7,745 nucleotides of DNA. Source: Rubrobacter sp. (GTDB lineage: Bacteria; Actinomycetota; Rubrobacteria; Rubrobacterales; Rubrobacteraceae). The notes beneath the pieces are model-generated. The model saw only the letters and a list, made by a program, of their open reading frames with translations. It did not search any database and was not told where the DNA came from. A program made the position numbers and the translations under genes. Shown here piece after piece: positions 1 through 6,100 of this stretch (positions are counted from its first letter, which is position 1; each line of letters begins with the position of its first letter). The stretch spans positions 1 through 7,745 of the forward strand of contig JADDPM010000103.1 in the NCBI GenBank assembly GCA_016781885.1, written 5' to 3'.

Positions 1-294
1 CAACCGCCCACGTTGCCGGCCACGCAGCGCACGCTGCCAACTACGCTGTAACCGCCGCTAGGTCCCCTGACGCCGCAGTCCCCATCGACTCTGCCACTGC
101 CACCGCCAAGGAACGTGATTGGCAGTACCGACGCCTTCCGAAGCACCTTCGGCCGGTAGCGTTTCCTACCCGAGGCAATAACCCTCCATCACCCGCTGAT
201 GATCCCAAAACGGCCGCGACTGGCCCATCACCTTGGGCGTGAAGTGAGCGATTCGCTTCCACCGGCGGTCGGTCAGTTCCCGTTCACGGCTCAC
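1..294 (-). pseudogene. Degraded IS5-like transposase (DUF4096-type N-terminus), partial
   Basis: Read on the minus strand from a GTG at 294, the frame gives VSREREL, then TDRRWKRIAHFTPK, then GQSRPFWDHQRVMEGY. This follows the N-terminal pattern of IS5-family transposases (LTD-x2-W-x2-I-x-P, then GRPR-x-D-x-R-x-V-x-EGI). An in-frame TAG at 168-166 ends it after about 42 codons. Downstream the similarity seems to continue in other frames: a W-x(4)-TGRR stretch recalls the family's WVxRTGxxWRDLP, and a later W-rich RRQGT(stop)RRLQR stretch recalls its W-x(2)-GTWxRL. Stops and frame changes mean it is not functional. The element runs off the left edge, so the catalytic DDE region is not visible. 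The N-terminal match is fairly clear; the continuation after the stop is weaker. Confidence 0.55.
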
Positions 295-320
295 GCCTAG
301 AGCATCGCCGCCGACACCTG

Positions 321-341
321 CTCAACTTGGGAGACACACCC
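321..341 (-). repeat. Candidate terminal inverted repeat of the IS5-like remnant
   Basis: On the minus strand the sequence starts GGGTGTGTCTCCCAAG immediately after a CTAG that could be the TA-type target site of some IS5-family groups. It lies about 27 bases upstream of the putative transposase start, a normal position for an IS end. The partner repeat would be left of the window, so the assignment cannot be confirmed here. Confidence 0.3.
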
Positions 342-566
342 TAGGGAGCAAAGCACGAGTGCCTGTCCCGCGCCCTACGCATCCGGACGAGCGCTGTAGT
401 TCTAGAATCGGGTGCCGGGCTGCTCCGAGGATCGGCGCATGGAGCCACGAGTTGTCTCTAAAACGTTCCAGGGAACCTCACGAGGTAGCGGACGGTTTCT
501 TCTCCGGCCCCGGCGCGGTTGCTTTTTAGGCAATCCAACTGCCCGCTGCGGGCGCGTGATACGGGT
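342..566. other. Intergenic stretch without a recognisable gene
   Basis: I see no convincing coding frame, tRNA or other RNA gene. Two small palindromes are present, TTCTAGAA near 404 and GTTCCAGGGAAC at 465-476, but neither sits next to a convincing promoter. The right end is the region downstream of the asparaginase gene. Confidence 0.5.
541..553 (-). terminator. Weak hairpin after the asparaginase gene
   Basis: A GCCCG-CTG-CGGGC hairpin (5 bp, 3-base loop) lies 14 bases beyond the asparaginase stop in its direction of transcription. It is followed only by a mildly T-containing AGTTGGATT, so if it ends transcription it is a weak terminator. Confidence 0.25.
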
Positions 567-1562
567 CTAACCGCCGAGCCAGCGGTCGAACGCCGCCGGG
601 ATCTCCTCCCTCGGCGTCCCGGCTCTTAGCAGCAGGGAGAGGTGGAGACGCGACTTCAATCCGTCGAGCATCCCCGCGCTGATAAGGCCGCGCCCGAGGA
701 GGTCCGTCTCCGATCCGGTAAAGCCGTAGGTGTTGCGCAGGGCCTCTCCGCCTCCGGTGCGCGACGCCAGGACTACCGGCATCTCTCCTGCGAGCGAGCC
801 CAGAGGTTCCGCCATCACCAAAGGTACGTGACTGCCGCCCATCGCCTCGACCGCGAGCCCCTCGTACCCGAGCTGCCTTATCTGCCCGAGGAGTCTCCCG
901 TCGTCCCCGAGGCCGACCTTGTAGAGGGCAACGGAATGGTCTTGTGTCTCCGTCGGGAGGTCTAGGTGGTGGCGTCCTGCGGGACGCGTGGCAACCCTGA
1001 CGTTGCCCTCGGAGACATAGCCTATCGGTCCGGCAAGCGGCGAACGAAAGGTCGCGGGGTTCGAGGTGTGTGTCTTCTGCACGAACCGGGCGGCGTGGAT
1101 CTCCTCGTTCAAGACCACGACCGCGCCGGCGCCGCGGGCGACATCGCTTGCCGCGACCTGCATCGCGGCGAGCAGGTTCGCCGGGCCGTCCGCGCCCGGT
1201 AGGGAATGGTGGCGCATCGCGCCCGTCACGACCACCGGCGCGTCCCCGGCGACGAGCAGGTCCAGGACGAAAGATGTCTCCTCTATGCTGTCGGTGCCCT
1301 GGGTCACGACGACGCCCACTGCGCCTTCCTCGATGCGGTTCTTTATCTCCCCGGACAGCTCGATGAGGTCTTCGAGGGTAACCTCCGAGCCGGGCACCTG
1401 CCGTAGGGACGTGGCCGTGACCTCGGCGACCTTGGAGATCTCCGGTACGTCCTCGACGAGCGCCTCGCCGGTCAGCGTGGGTGTAACCCCGGTGCCTCCC
1501 TCCATCTGGGTCGAGGAGATAGTCCCGCCTAACGAGAGTACCGCTACTTTTGGAAGGGCCAC
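567..1562 (-). CDS. L-asparaginase, cytoplasmic, type I/II fold
   Basis: Hydrolyses L-asparagine to aspartate and ammonia. The 331-residue product has the two catalytic threonine motifs of the bacterial asparaginase family: LGGTIS with Thr14, and VVVTQGTDS with Thr90-Asp91. The lysine of FVQKTHT is Lys163. These positions match the Thr12/Thr89/Asp90/Lys162 set known from E. coli asparaginase II. The flexible-loop tyrosine of that enzyme is not evident; the loop reads SSTQMEGGTGVTP. No signal peptide is present, so a cytoplasmic enzyme is inferred. The GTG at 1562 is chosen over an ATG at 1616 because an AAGGAG sits 5 bases upstream of it and the extra 18 residues precede the first core strand and look unstructured. 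The gene is divergent from the deacetylase operon. The family is clear; substrate preference (Asn, Gln or another amide) is not. Confidence 0.93.
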   Translation of the reverse strand: MALPKVAVLSLGGTISSTQMEGGTGVTPTLTGEALVEDVPEISKVAEVTATSLRQVPGSEVTLEDLIELSGEIKNRIEEGAVGVVVTQGTDSIEETSFVLDLLVAGDAPVVVTGAMRHHSLPGADGPANLLAAMQVAASDVARGAGAVVVLNEEIHAARFVQKTHTSNPATFRSPLAGPIGYVSEGNVRVATRPAGRHHLDLPTETQDHSVALYKVGLGDDGRLLGQIRQLGYEGLAVEAMGGSHVPLVMAEPLGSLAGEMPVVLASRTGGGEALRNTYGFTGSETDLLGRGLISAGMLDGLKSRLHLSLLLRAGTPREEIPAAFDRWLGG

Positions 1563-1567
1563 CTTGT

Positions 1568-1573
1568 CTCCTT
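1568..1573 (-). promoter_or_regulatory. Ribosome binding site deciding the asparaginase start
   Basis: AAGGAG on the minus strand, 5 bases before the GTG at 1562. It favours this start over the in-frame ATG 54 bases upstream. Confidence 0.75.
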
Positions 1574-1597
1574 GTTCGGGGCTACGACTGGTCCTCA

Positions 1598-1603
1598 ATG
1601 TTA
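1598..1603 (-). promoter_or_regulatory. Candidate -10 box for the asparaginase gene
   Basis: TAACAT (TANNNT type) on the minus strand, about 36 bases upstream of the GTG start, which would give a leader of about 29 bases carrying the ribosome binding site. No good -35 is visible at the usual distance. Confidence 0.35.
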
Positions 1604-1655
1604 CAGGACTGGCCACCGCCAGACTTGCGTACTGGAGGGGTACGGCCCAGATATA

Positions 1656-1668
1656 GAGTCTGTGACTC
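1656..1668. promoter_or_regulatory. 13-base dyad in the divergent promoter region, possible operator
   Basis: GAGTC-TGT-GACTC is a perfect 5-bp dyad with a 3-base centre. It lies 4 bases upstream of the candidate plus-strand -10 box and midway between the two divergent genes, where a repressor or activator could act on both. No regulator gene lies nearby. Confidence 0.3.
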
Positions 1669-1671
1669 GGG

Positions 1672-1677
1672 TAGAAT
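1672..1677 (+). promoter_or_regulatory. Candidate -10 box for the deacetylase operon
   Basis: TAGAAT fits TANNNT and would start transcription near 1684, leaving a leader of about 30 bases that contains the GGGAG ribosome binding site at 1703-1707. The -35 region is poor. An alternative AT-rich element, ATATAGA, is at 1651-1657. Confidence 0.35.
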
Positions 1678-1713
1678 CCCTGAGGCGAGTAAGAGGGAGA
1701 AAGGGAGAAGAAG

Positions 1714-2628
1714 ATGGCGCAAAAAGAGATGCTCTGTGCCTTTGGCGTGGACGTGGACGCGGTGGCGGGCTGGCTCGGCTCCTATGGGGGCGAGGACTCG
1801 CCGGACGACATATCGCGAGGTTTGTTCGCCGGCGAGATCGGGTCGCCCCGCCTCCTGGACCTCTTCGCAAAGTACGACATGAAGACCACGTGGTTTATCC
1901 CCGGACACTCCATAGAGACCTTCCCGGAGCAGATGAAGATGGTCGTGGACGCCGGGCACGAGGTCGGCACCCACGGCTACTCTCACGAGAACCCGGTCGC
2001 CATGACGCCCCAACAGGAGAGGGACGTCCTCGAGAAGTGTATCGGGCTGGTCGAGGAGCTTACCGGCAAGAAGCCCGTCGGCAACGTCGCCCCCTGGTGG
2101 GAGCCGTCGAGCACCACCAACGAGTTGCTGCTGGAGTACGGCTACAAGTACGATCACTCTCTGCAGCACAACGACTTCACGCCGTACTATGCTCGCACGG
2201 GTGACCAGTGGACCAAGATCGATTACTCGAAGCCCGCTTCGGAGTGGATGAAGCCGCTCGTGCGGGGCGAGGAGATAGACCTCGTCAAGATCGCCGCGAA
2301 CTGGTACCTCGACGATCTACCGCCGATGATGTTCATTAAAGGCTCGCCGAACAGCCACGGCTTCGTCAACCCGCGCGATATCGAGGACCTCTGGCGCGAC
2401 CAGTTCGATTGGGTCTATCGCGAGATGGACTATGCGGTCTACGGCCTCACCATCCACCCGGACGTCTCGGGCAGGCCGCAGAACTTGCTGATGCTGGAGC
2501 GCCTGATCGAGCACATCAACGCCCACGAAGGCGTCCGCTGGATGACGTTCGAGGAGATCGCCGACGACTTCAGGCAGCGCCAGCCCCGCGGTGAGAGGGC
2601 CGCCGTCGAGGGCCTGGAACGGCCGTAA
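1714..2628 (+). CDS. Polysaccharide deacetylase family protein (CE4/NodB fold, HpPgdA/PuuE-like)
   Basis: Metal-dependent hydrolase of the NodB-homology (CE4) fold, 304 residues, cytoplasmic with no signal peptide. The N-terminal GVDVD (residues 11-15) supplies the active-site aspartates. GHEVGTHGYSHE (81-92) carries His87 and His91 of the H-x3-H metal site. NVAPWWEP (124-131) is the P-x-W type motif, and LTIHPDVSGRP (245-255) gives the C-terminal histidine (His248). The conserved AGWLGSYGGEDSPDDISRG block (18-36) is typical of the Helicobacter PgdA-like group, whose members are close to PuuE allantoinases and lack the export signal of cell-wall deacetylases. GGGAG 6 bases upstream of the ATG supports the start. 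It is first in an operon with a small metal-site protein and a CobW GTPase. The family is certain. The substrate is unknown: peptidoglycan is the family label, but an intracellular amide or cyclic amide seems at least as likely. Confidence 0.9.
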   Translation: MAQKEMLCAFGVDVDAVAGWLGSYGGEDSPDDISRGLFAGEIGSPRLLDLFAKYDMKTTWFIPGHSIETFPEQMKMVVDAGHEVGTHGYSHENPVAMTPQQERDVLEKCIGLVEELTGKKPVGNVAPWWEPSSTTNELLLEYGYKYDHSLQHNDFTPYYARTGDQWTKIDYSKPASEWMKPLVRGEEIDLVKIAANWYLDDLPPMMFIKGSPNSHGFVNPRDIEDLWRDQFDWVYREMDYAVYGLTIHPDVSGRPQNLLMLERLIEHINAHEGVRWMTFEEIADDFRQRQPRGERAAVEGLERP

Positions 2629-2632
2629 GTCT

Positions 2633-2974
2633 ATGTGCGTGCTCTGCGGCAGGGACTTCGTCTCCCGGGCTCACTGGACGGACCGGCACGTCGAAGACAA
2701 GGCACGCGCACCTGGAGCGGACCCGGTCGAGTACCAGCGCGACCGGCGCCGTGACCGCGTCTACCGGGCGGTCATAGTCAATAAGGTGCTGCGTCACTAC
2801 GGTCTCCGGGTCCAGGAGTGGAGCGGGAGCAAGTACCTCGTGCGCGACGGCAAGGGCCGCACCGAGCTGGTGCAGGACCTCGGGTCCCTGTGGCCCGCTG
2901 CCCAAAGGCTCGCCGGCCGCCCGCTCGACCCGCTGGACCCCGCCCTGCACGCGGCGCTCGTGAGAGGTGACTGA
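2633..2974 (+). CDS. Small protein with N-terminal CxxC...HxxxxH metal site, CobW partner candidate
   Basis: A 113-residue protein beginning MCVLCGRDFVSRAHWTDRH. Cys2, Cys5, His14 and His19 form a C-x2-C-x8-H-x4-H pattern expected to bind zinc. A basic, arginine-rich helix follows (about 28-50), then a short beta region with YLVRDGKGRTELVQDLG (about 72-88) and a helical tail. The start chosen is the ATG 4 bases after the deacetylase stop. A GTG 42 bases upstream lies inside the deacetylase gene, adds 14 unrelated-looking residues and has no better ribosome binding site. Neither start has a clear Shine-Dalgarno sequence, which suggests translational coupling. The 3' end overlaps the CobW gene by 8 bases. 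I recall small CxxC/HW proteins next to CobW genes in other bacteria but cannot verify that here. A role as metal donor, adaptor or regulator for the CobW protein is inference; the exact function is unknown. Confidence 0.8.
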   Translation: MCVLCGRDFVSRAHWTDRHVEDKARAPGADPVEYQRDRRRDRVYRAVIVNKVLRHYGLRVQEWSGSKYLVRDGKGRTELVQDLGSLWPAAQRLAGRPLDPLDPALHAALVRGD

Positions 2975-3968
2975 GACGGCGAAGAGGCCTGTAACGATCG
3001 TAACGGGGTTTCTCGGGAGCGGCAAAACGACTCTACTCGCGCGGGTCCTCTCGGAGCCGTCCATGAGCAACACGGCCGTGCTCGTCAACGAGTTCGGCAA
3101 GGTTGGGCTCGACCATCACCTGCTGCGGCGCGCCGACGAGAGGACGGTCTTGCTCGGACACGGCTGCGTGTGCTGCACCACGCGCGAGGACCTCGTCGGC
3201 GCGCTCCTGGAGCTTCTGAACGAGGAGGACAGGGGAGAAATCCCGCCGCTGGACCGGGTGGTTGTAGAGACCACCGGGCTCGCTGACCCCGCCCCGATCC
3301 TCTTCACCGTCTTCTCCCATCCCGTCCTTCAGCATCACTACCGCGTAGATCTGGTGATCTCCACGGTGGACGCGGTTAACGGGGAGCTACACCTCTCGCG
3401 CAACCGCGAGTCGTCCAAGCAGATCGCCGCCTCCGACGTCATAGTCATGACGAAGACCGACGTGGCGGGGGCCGCCGGTGGGCTGCGCGACCGGCTCTAC
3501 GCCATCAACCCTTACGCTCGCGTGATCAAAGCCTCCTTCGGCGAGGTAGACCCCGCGGAGCTACTCCGCCCCCCGGCGTCTCCCACGCCGGTCCGCGATC
3601 CCCTGGCGGCCGGGGACGACCGGCACGTCTCCCAGACCCATTCGACCTCGTTGACCTTCGACGGGGCCGTAGTCTGGGCGGCTTTCGGGACCTGGTTGAG
3701 TATGCTGCTCCACGCCCGGGGCGAGGATGTCCTGCGCGTGAAGGGGCTACTGCACGTCGGAGGGGAGGGTCCCGTGCTGCTCAACGGCGTGCAACACGTC
3801 ATGCACCCGCCGGAGCACCTCGAAGAGTGGCCCGACGCGGACCGCGGTACGCGCCTCGTCTTCATCACGAGAGGCATTCGCTCCGAGGAGTTGCTGGCTT
3901 CGCTGGAGGCGTTCCGGGACTTTATAGGAGCAGAGCCACGCCTCGTCGAGGCCAACGCGCCGGTTTAA
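2967..3968 (+). CDS. CobW/COG0523 family GTPase, putative metallochaperone
   Basis: A 333-residue G3E-class P-loop GTPase that binds metal and is expected to deliver it to a client enzyme at the cost of GTP. GFLGSGKTT (14-22) is Walker A. NEFGKVGLD (41-49) is the switch region. GCVCC (66-70) is the CxCC metal-binding motif diagnostic of the family. ETTGLADP (101-108) is Walker B/G3, and TKTD (162-165) is the guanine-recognition motif. After a proline-rich linker near 200-213 comes the CobW C-terminal domain (about 225-320), with the RVKGLLHV and LVFITRG strands. There is no histidine-rich metal-storage loop. The GTG start overlaps the preceding gene by 8 bases, indicating coupling. No cobalamin gene is nearby, so a cobalt/B12 role is not indicated. 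The adjacent metal-dependent deacetylase is the natural client candidate, with zinc the likeliest metal by inference. Confidence 0.92.
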   Translation: MTETAKRPVTIVTGFLGSGKTTLLARVLSEPSMSNTAVLVNEFGKVGLDHHLLRRADERTVLLGHGCVCCTTREDLVGALLELLNEEDRGEIPPLDRVVVETTGLADPAPILFTVFSHPVLQHHYRVDLVISTVDAVNGELHLSRNRESSKQIAASDVIVMTKTDVAGAAGGLRDRLYAINPYARVIKASFGEVDPAELLRPPASPTPVRDPLAAGDDRHVSQTHSTSLTFDGAVVWAAFGTWLSMLLHARGEDVLRVKGLLHVGGEGPVLLNGVQHVMHPPEHLEEWPDADRGTRLVFITRGIRSEELLASLEAFRDFIGAEPRLVEANAPV

Positions 3969-4084
3969 CGCCGGAGAGTGAGGAAAGGTTTACAGAGATA
4001 TGATACGTGGCCGAAGGTTCTTGTTGCGGTACGGTCTTTATCTTTCGAGAGGGGCGTACACGAAGAAAGGGGTACGTCGAACTT

Positions 4085-4714
4085 ATGGACATTGCAACCG
4101 CGGCTCAGGTCTTATCTTCCCTGGCCACCCTCGTCGTTGCGACCGGGATTCTCTATCAGGGCAGGGAGGCGCGCAAGGCGCGCGACGACCAGGACCGTCC
4201 GCAGATCATAGTCGATGCGGATTACACCGGGCGTTTCACGACCAACATCGTAGTCCGCAACATCGGGAACGGGATAGCCAGGAACATCACGTTCGAGTTC
4301 TCAGCACCTTTAGAAAGCACGAGCGGGCAGGACATTACCGAACTGCCCTACTTGAAACACGGGATAAACTTCATGGCCCCGCACACGGACATCGCCGCCG
4401 TCTGGGACTCCTACCAGAACGTGGTGCAGAACTTAAGAGACAAGGGCTTGACGGAAGGCATCACGATCACCTCGAGGTACGAGGATCGCCAGGGAGAATA
4501 CTACGAGACCGAGTGGACGATCAACCCGTTGCTGCTCGAAGGTAGCGGGTACTCGGAGTACAAGGGCTTTGAGGACCAGGTGCAGGCCCTGGAGGACCAG
4601 GCAAGAGCTCTGGAGAGGATCGCCGAGGAGATCCGCGAAGCGACGGGTCAACAGCGCCAAGATGGAAGGGAGGCCGAGGAGACGGCGCGAGGACGAGACG
4701 CCGCCGGCGGATAA
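4085..4714 (+). CDS. Membrane-anchored protein with cytoplasmic beta domain and C-terminal coiled coil, unknown function
   Basis: A 209-residue protein. A single N-terminal transmembrane helix (about 4-24) is followed by the positive run GREARKARDD, so the positive-inside rule puts the rest in the cytoplasm. A beta-rich domain (about 38-148) contains IVVRNIGNGIARNITFEF (55-72) and YEDRQGEYYETEW (132-144). Both stretches resemble conserved parts of a widespread family of TM-anchored hypothetical proteins (NxGxGxA, and Y-x-D-x2-G-x2-Y). The tail has three heptads, EDQVQAL, EDQARAL and ERIAEEI (163-183), predicting a short coiled coil, then a charged disordered end. The ATG at 4085 is preferred because the helix then starts at once. 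An upstream in-frame GTG at 4007 would add 26 residues that do not look like protein. The ribosome binding site (AAAGGGG) is 12 bases away, rather far. TATGAT at 3999-4004 is a weak -10 candidate. Function not recognised. Confidence 0.75.
   Translation: MDIATAAQVLSSLATLVVATGILYQGREARKARDDQDRPQIIVDADYTGRFTTNIVVRNIGNGIARNITFEFSAPLESTSGQDITELPYLKHGINFMAPHTDIAAVWDSYQNVVQNLRDKGLTEGITITSRYEDRQGEYYETEWTINPLLLEGSGYSEYKGFEDQVQALEDQARALERIAEEIREATGQQRQDGREAEETARGRDAAGG
4571..4612 (+). repeat. Tandem 21-base repeat encoding two coiled-coil heptads
   Basis: Two adjacent 21-base units (4571-4591 and 4592-4612) both begin GAGGACCAGG and end in CTG, and encode EDQVQAL and EDQARAL. The unit is exactly one heptad, which suggests the coiled coil grew by in-frame duplication. 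A diverged third heptad (ERIAEEI) follows. Confidence 0.6.
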
Positions 4715-4759
4715 CCAGGCCGTGCAAGGGACAACCACCCTCTTTGGGCGTCCACCGCG

Positions 4760-4765
4760 TATAAT
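4760..4765 (+). promoter_or_regulatory. Consensus -10 box TATAAT for a probably leaderless hydrolase mRNA
   Basis: A perfect TATAAT ends 9 bases before the ATG at 4775. Transcription would begin at about 4772-4775, leaving a leader of 0-3 bases. No Shine-Dalgarno sequence precedes the ATG, which agrees with leaderless translation as is common in actinobacteria. No convincing -35 is seen; TTGGGC at 4744-4749 is too close. Confidence 0.55.
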
Positions 4766-4774
4766 GCCGGACTC

Positions 4775-5662
4775 ATGAAGAGCCTTTGGAAGACGGGGAG
4801 CGTGCCGGGGGAGGTCCGGCTGGCGTTCGGGCGCGTGGGGGAGGGGTCCGAGCCGGTCCTCGCTCTCCACGGCATAACGGCCCAGCACCGGGCGTTCAAC
4901 AGCGCGGCACGGCATCTCGAGCCTTCGGGCGGTTTGATCGGCCTGGATCTCCGGGGCAGGGGCGACTCCGGAAAGCCCCCCGCCGGAAACTACGGCCTCG
5001 CGAAACACGCGGAGGACGCGATACGAACCCTCGACTCTTTAGGGATAGAGCGCGGCATCCTCGTCGGGCACTCGATGGGGGCGTTCGTGGTTTTACAGAC
5101 CGCGCTCTCGTACCCCGAACGGGTTGAGGCGCTCGTCCTCCTCGACGGCGGCTGGCCCCGGCCAGAGGGAGAGGTCGACGAAGAGGAGGCGGCGGCCATG
5201 GAGGAGGGGCTCGCCCGAGCCTTCAGGCGGCTCGACATGGTCTTCGAGACGCCGGAGGACTACCTTGAGTTCTGGTTCCCGGAACGGAAGCTCACCTTCG
5301 AGGACCTGCCGCCCGACCTCGCCGACTACTATCGCTACGACCTCGGAGAGGTGGACGGCGGCTACCAGCCCAAAGCCTCCCGCGAGGCGGCCGAGGAGGA
5401 CGCGGAATCGGTCTCCTCCGAGAGTCCGACCGCAACGGACTTAAGGGGAGTCGAGTGTCCCGTGGCGCTCGTCCGGGCGGCGGAGGGGTTCTTCCCCAAC
5501 ACTAGGCCCCTGATCTCCAACGAGGCCCGGAACGTCATGGCGGAGGCCTTGGACCTGCGCTCTGAGACTTTGATCCCGGGGGCTAACCATTACAGTATGC
5601 TCTTCGAGCCGTTTGCGAGCCGGTGGGCCGGGCTCCTCTCCGGCGGCTGGTGGAGGGGCTGA
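4775..5662 (+). CDS. Alpha/beta hydrolase
   Basis: A 295-residue serine hydrolase of the alpha/beta fold, cytoplasmic. LALHGITAQHRAF (29-41) contains the oxyanion-hole HG. GLDLRGRGDSGKP (56-68) is the classic strand-4 signature. GHSMG (98-102) is the nucleophile elbow with Ser100. GANHYSMLFEP (269-279) supplies His272. The acid is less clear: the strand-7 loop reads RAAEGFF, so Glu237 may replace the usual Asp, or Asp124 after strand 6 (VLLDGG) may serve. A long acidic cap region (about 131-225) lies between strand 6 and the C-terminal part and would shape the substrate pocket. Length is normal for the family. The ATG at 4775 follows a TATAAT by 9 bases without a ribosome binding site. The gene begins 60 bases after the preceding membrane protein gene but has its own promoter. 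Esterase, lactonase and epoxide hydrolase-like roles are all possible; the substrate cannot be read from sequence. Confidence 0.9.
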   Translation: MKSLWKTGSVPGEVRLAFGRVGEGSEPVLALHGITAQHRAFNSAARHLEPSGGLIGLDLRGRGDSGKPPAGNYGLAKHAEDAIRTLDSLGIERGILVGHSMGAFVVLQTALSYPERVEALVLLDGGWPRPEGEVDEEEAAAMEEGLARAFRRLDMVFETPEDYLEFWFPERKLTFEDLPPDLADYYRYDLGEVDGGYQPKASREAAEEDAESVSSESPTATDLRGVECPVALVRAAEGFFPNTRPLISNEARNVMAEALDLRSETLIPGANHYSMLFEPFASRWAGLLSGGWWRG

Positions 5663-5811
5663 CAACCCGTCACGCCGCTTCCCGAGAAGTCCAACCGCTT
5701 CGTACGCACTTTGGACCACTTTTCGGCGCGGGCCAAATTATCCGGGTGGGGGAAGATAATCCTTATGACACGATGTATCGGGCAGTTGCAGGTTCGTGGA
5801 GAGAAGCGAGT

Positions 5812-6100
5812 ATGCTGCGAGTGCTGGTTGCGGTCGAGCCGCGCATGTATCGAGAGGTGCTCCTGCTGACCATCCGGAAGCACCGCCCGTATGCGGAGGC
5901 GGTCCTCGCCTAAATGAGTGCATAAAACGGGTGGCGGAGAGCTTCAAGCCGGACCTGGTGGTGGGCAGCCGGATCGCCGCGCCGGTGCGGGAAATTGTGC
6001 AGGCCGGGTTGAGGGGGGCGGCGTTCAGAGAGAGATTATGGACGTGGGCATAGAGGACCTGCTGACGATACTCGACGAGGCGGAGGAGCTGGCTCACCGG
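5812..6100 (+). pseudogene. Frameshifted remnant of a small protein gene of unknown function
   Basis: Three pieces in three frames look like one broken protein. Piece 1 (5812-5910) starts at an ATG preceded by GGAGAG and reads MLRVLVAVEPRMYREVL, then TIRKHRPYAEAVLA, before a TAA at 5911-5913. Piece 2 (about 5914-6030, a different frame) reads ECIKRVAESFKPDLVVG, then APVREIVQAG. Piece 3 (about 6030-6100, the third frame) reads MDVGIEDLLTILDEAEELA. The order is beta strand, helix, FKPDLVV strand, then a C-terminal helix, as in a receiver-like or flavodoxin-like small domain. I recall intact proteins of this kind in Rubrobacter, with more sequence between pieces 2 and 3, implying an internal deletion as well as frameshifts; that is from memory. 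Piece 3 runs open into the next gene by chance, which could mislead a gene caller. The start and ribosome binding site look intact. Confidence 0.6.

Noticed and set aside
41..262. 73-codon minus-strand frame as a gene
   Set aside because: It coincides with the out-of-frame part of the transposase remnant and has no ribosome binding site.
465..476. GTTCCAGGGAAC palindrome as an operator
   Set aside because: Short, with no promoter or gene start next to it, and its half-sites are in the opposite order to the actinobacterial LexA box.
342..566. tRNA or small RNA gene in the gene-free stretch
   Set aside because: No cloverleaf with T-loop and acceptor pairing could be built.
642..1656. Several plus-strand open frames opposite the asparaginase gene
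   Set aside because: They are arginine- and alanine-rich antisense shadows of a clearly recognised gene, with no ribosome binding site or family match.
2591..2632. GTG start adding 14 residues to the small metal-site protein
   Set aside because: It lies within the deacetylase gene, has no ribosome binding site, and the CxxC motif starts right after the ATG at 2633.
4007..4084. GTG start at 4007 for the first membrane protein
   Set aside because: The extra 26 residues are basic and non-hydrophobic, and would place odd sequence before a helix that naturally begins at the ATG at 4085.
5689..5716. GTCCAA/TTGGAC pair after the hydrolase gene as a terminator
   Set aside because: Only 6 bp with a 16-base loop and a run of four T some bases later; too weak to call.
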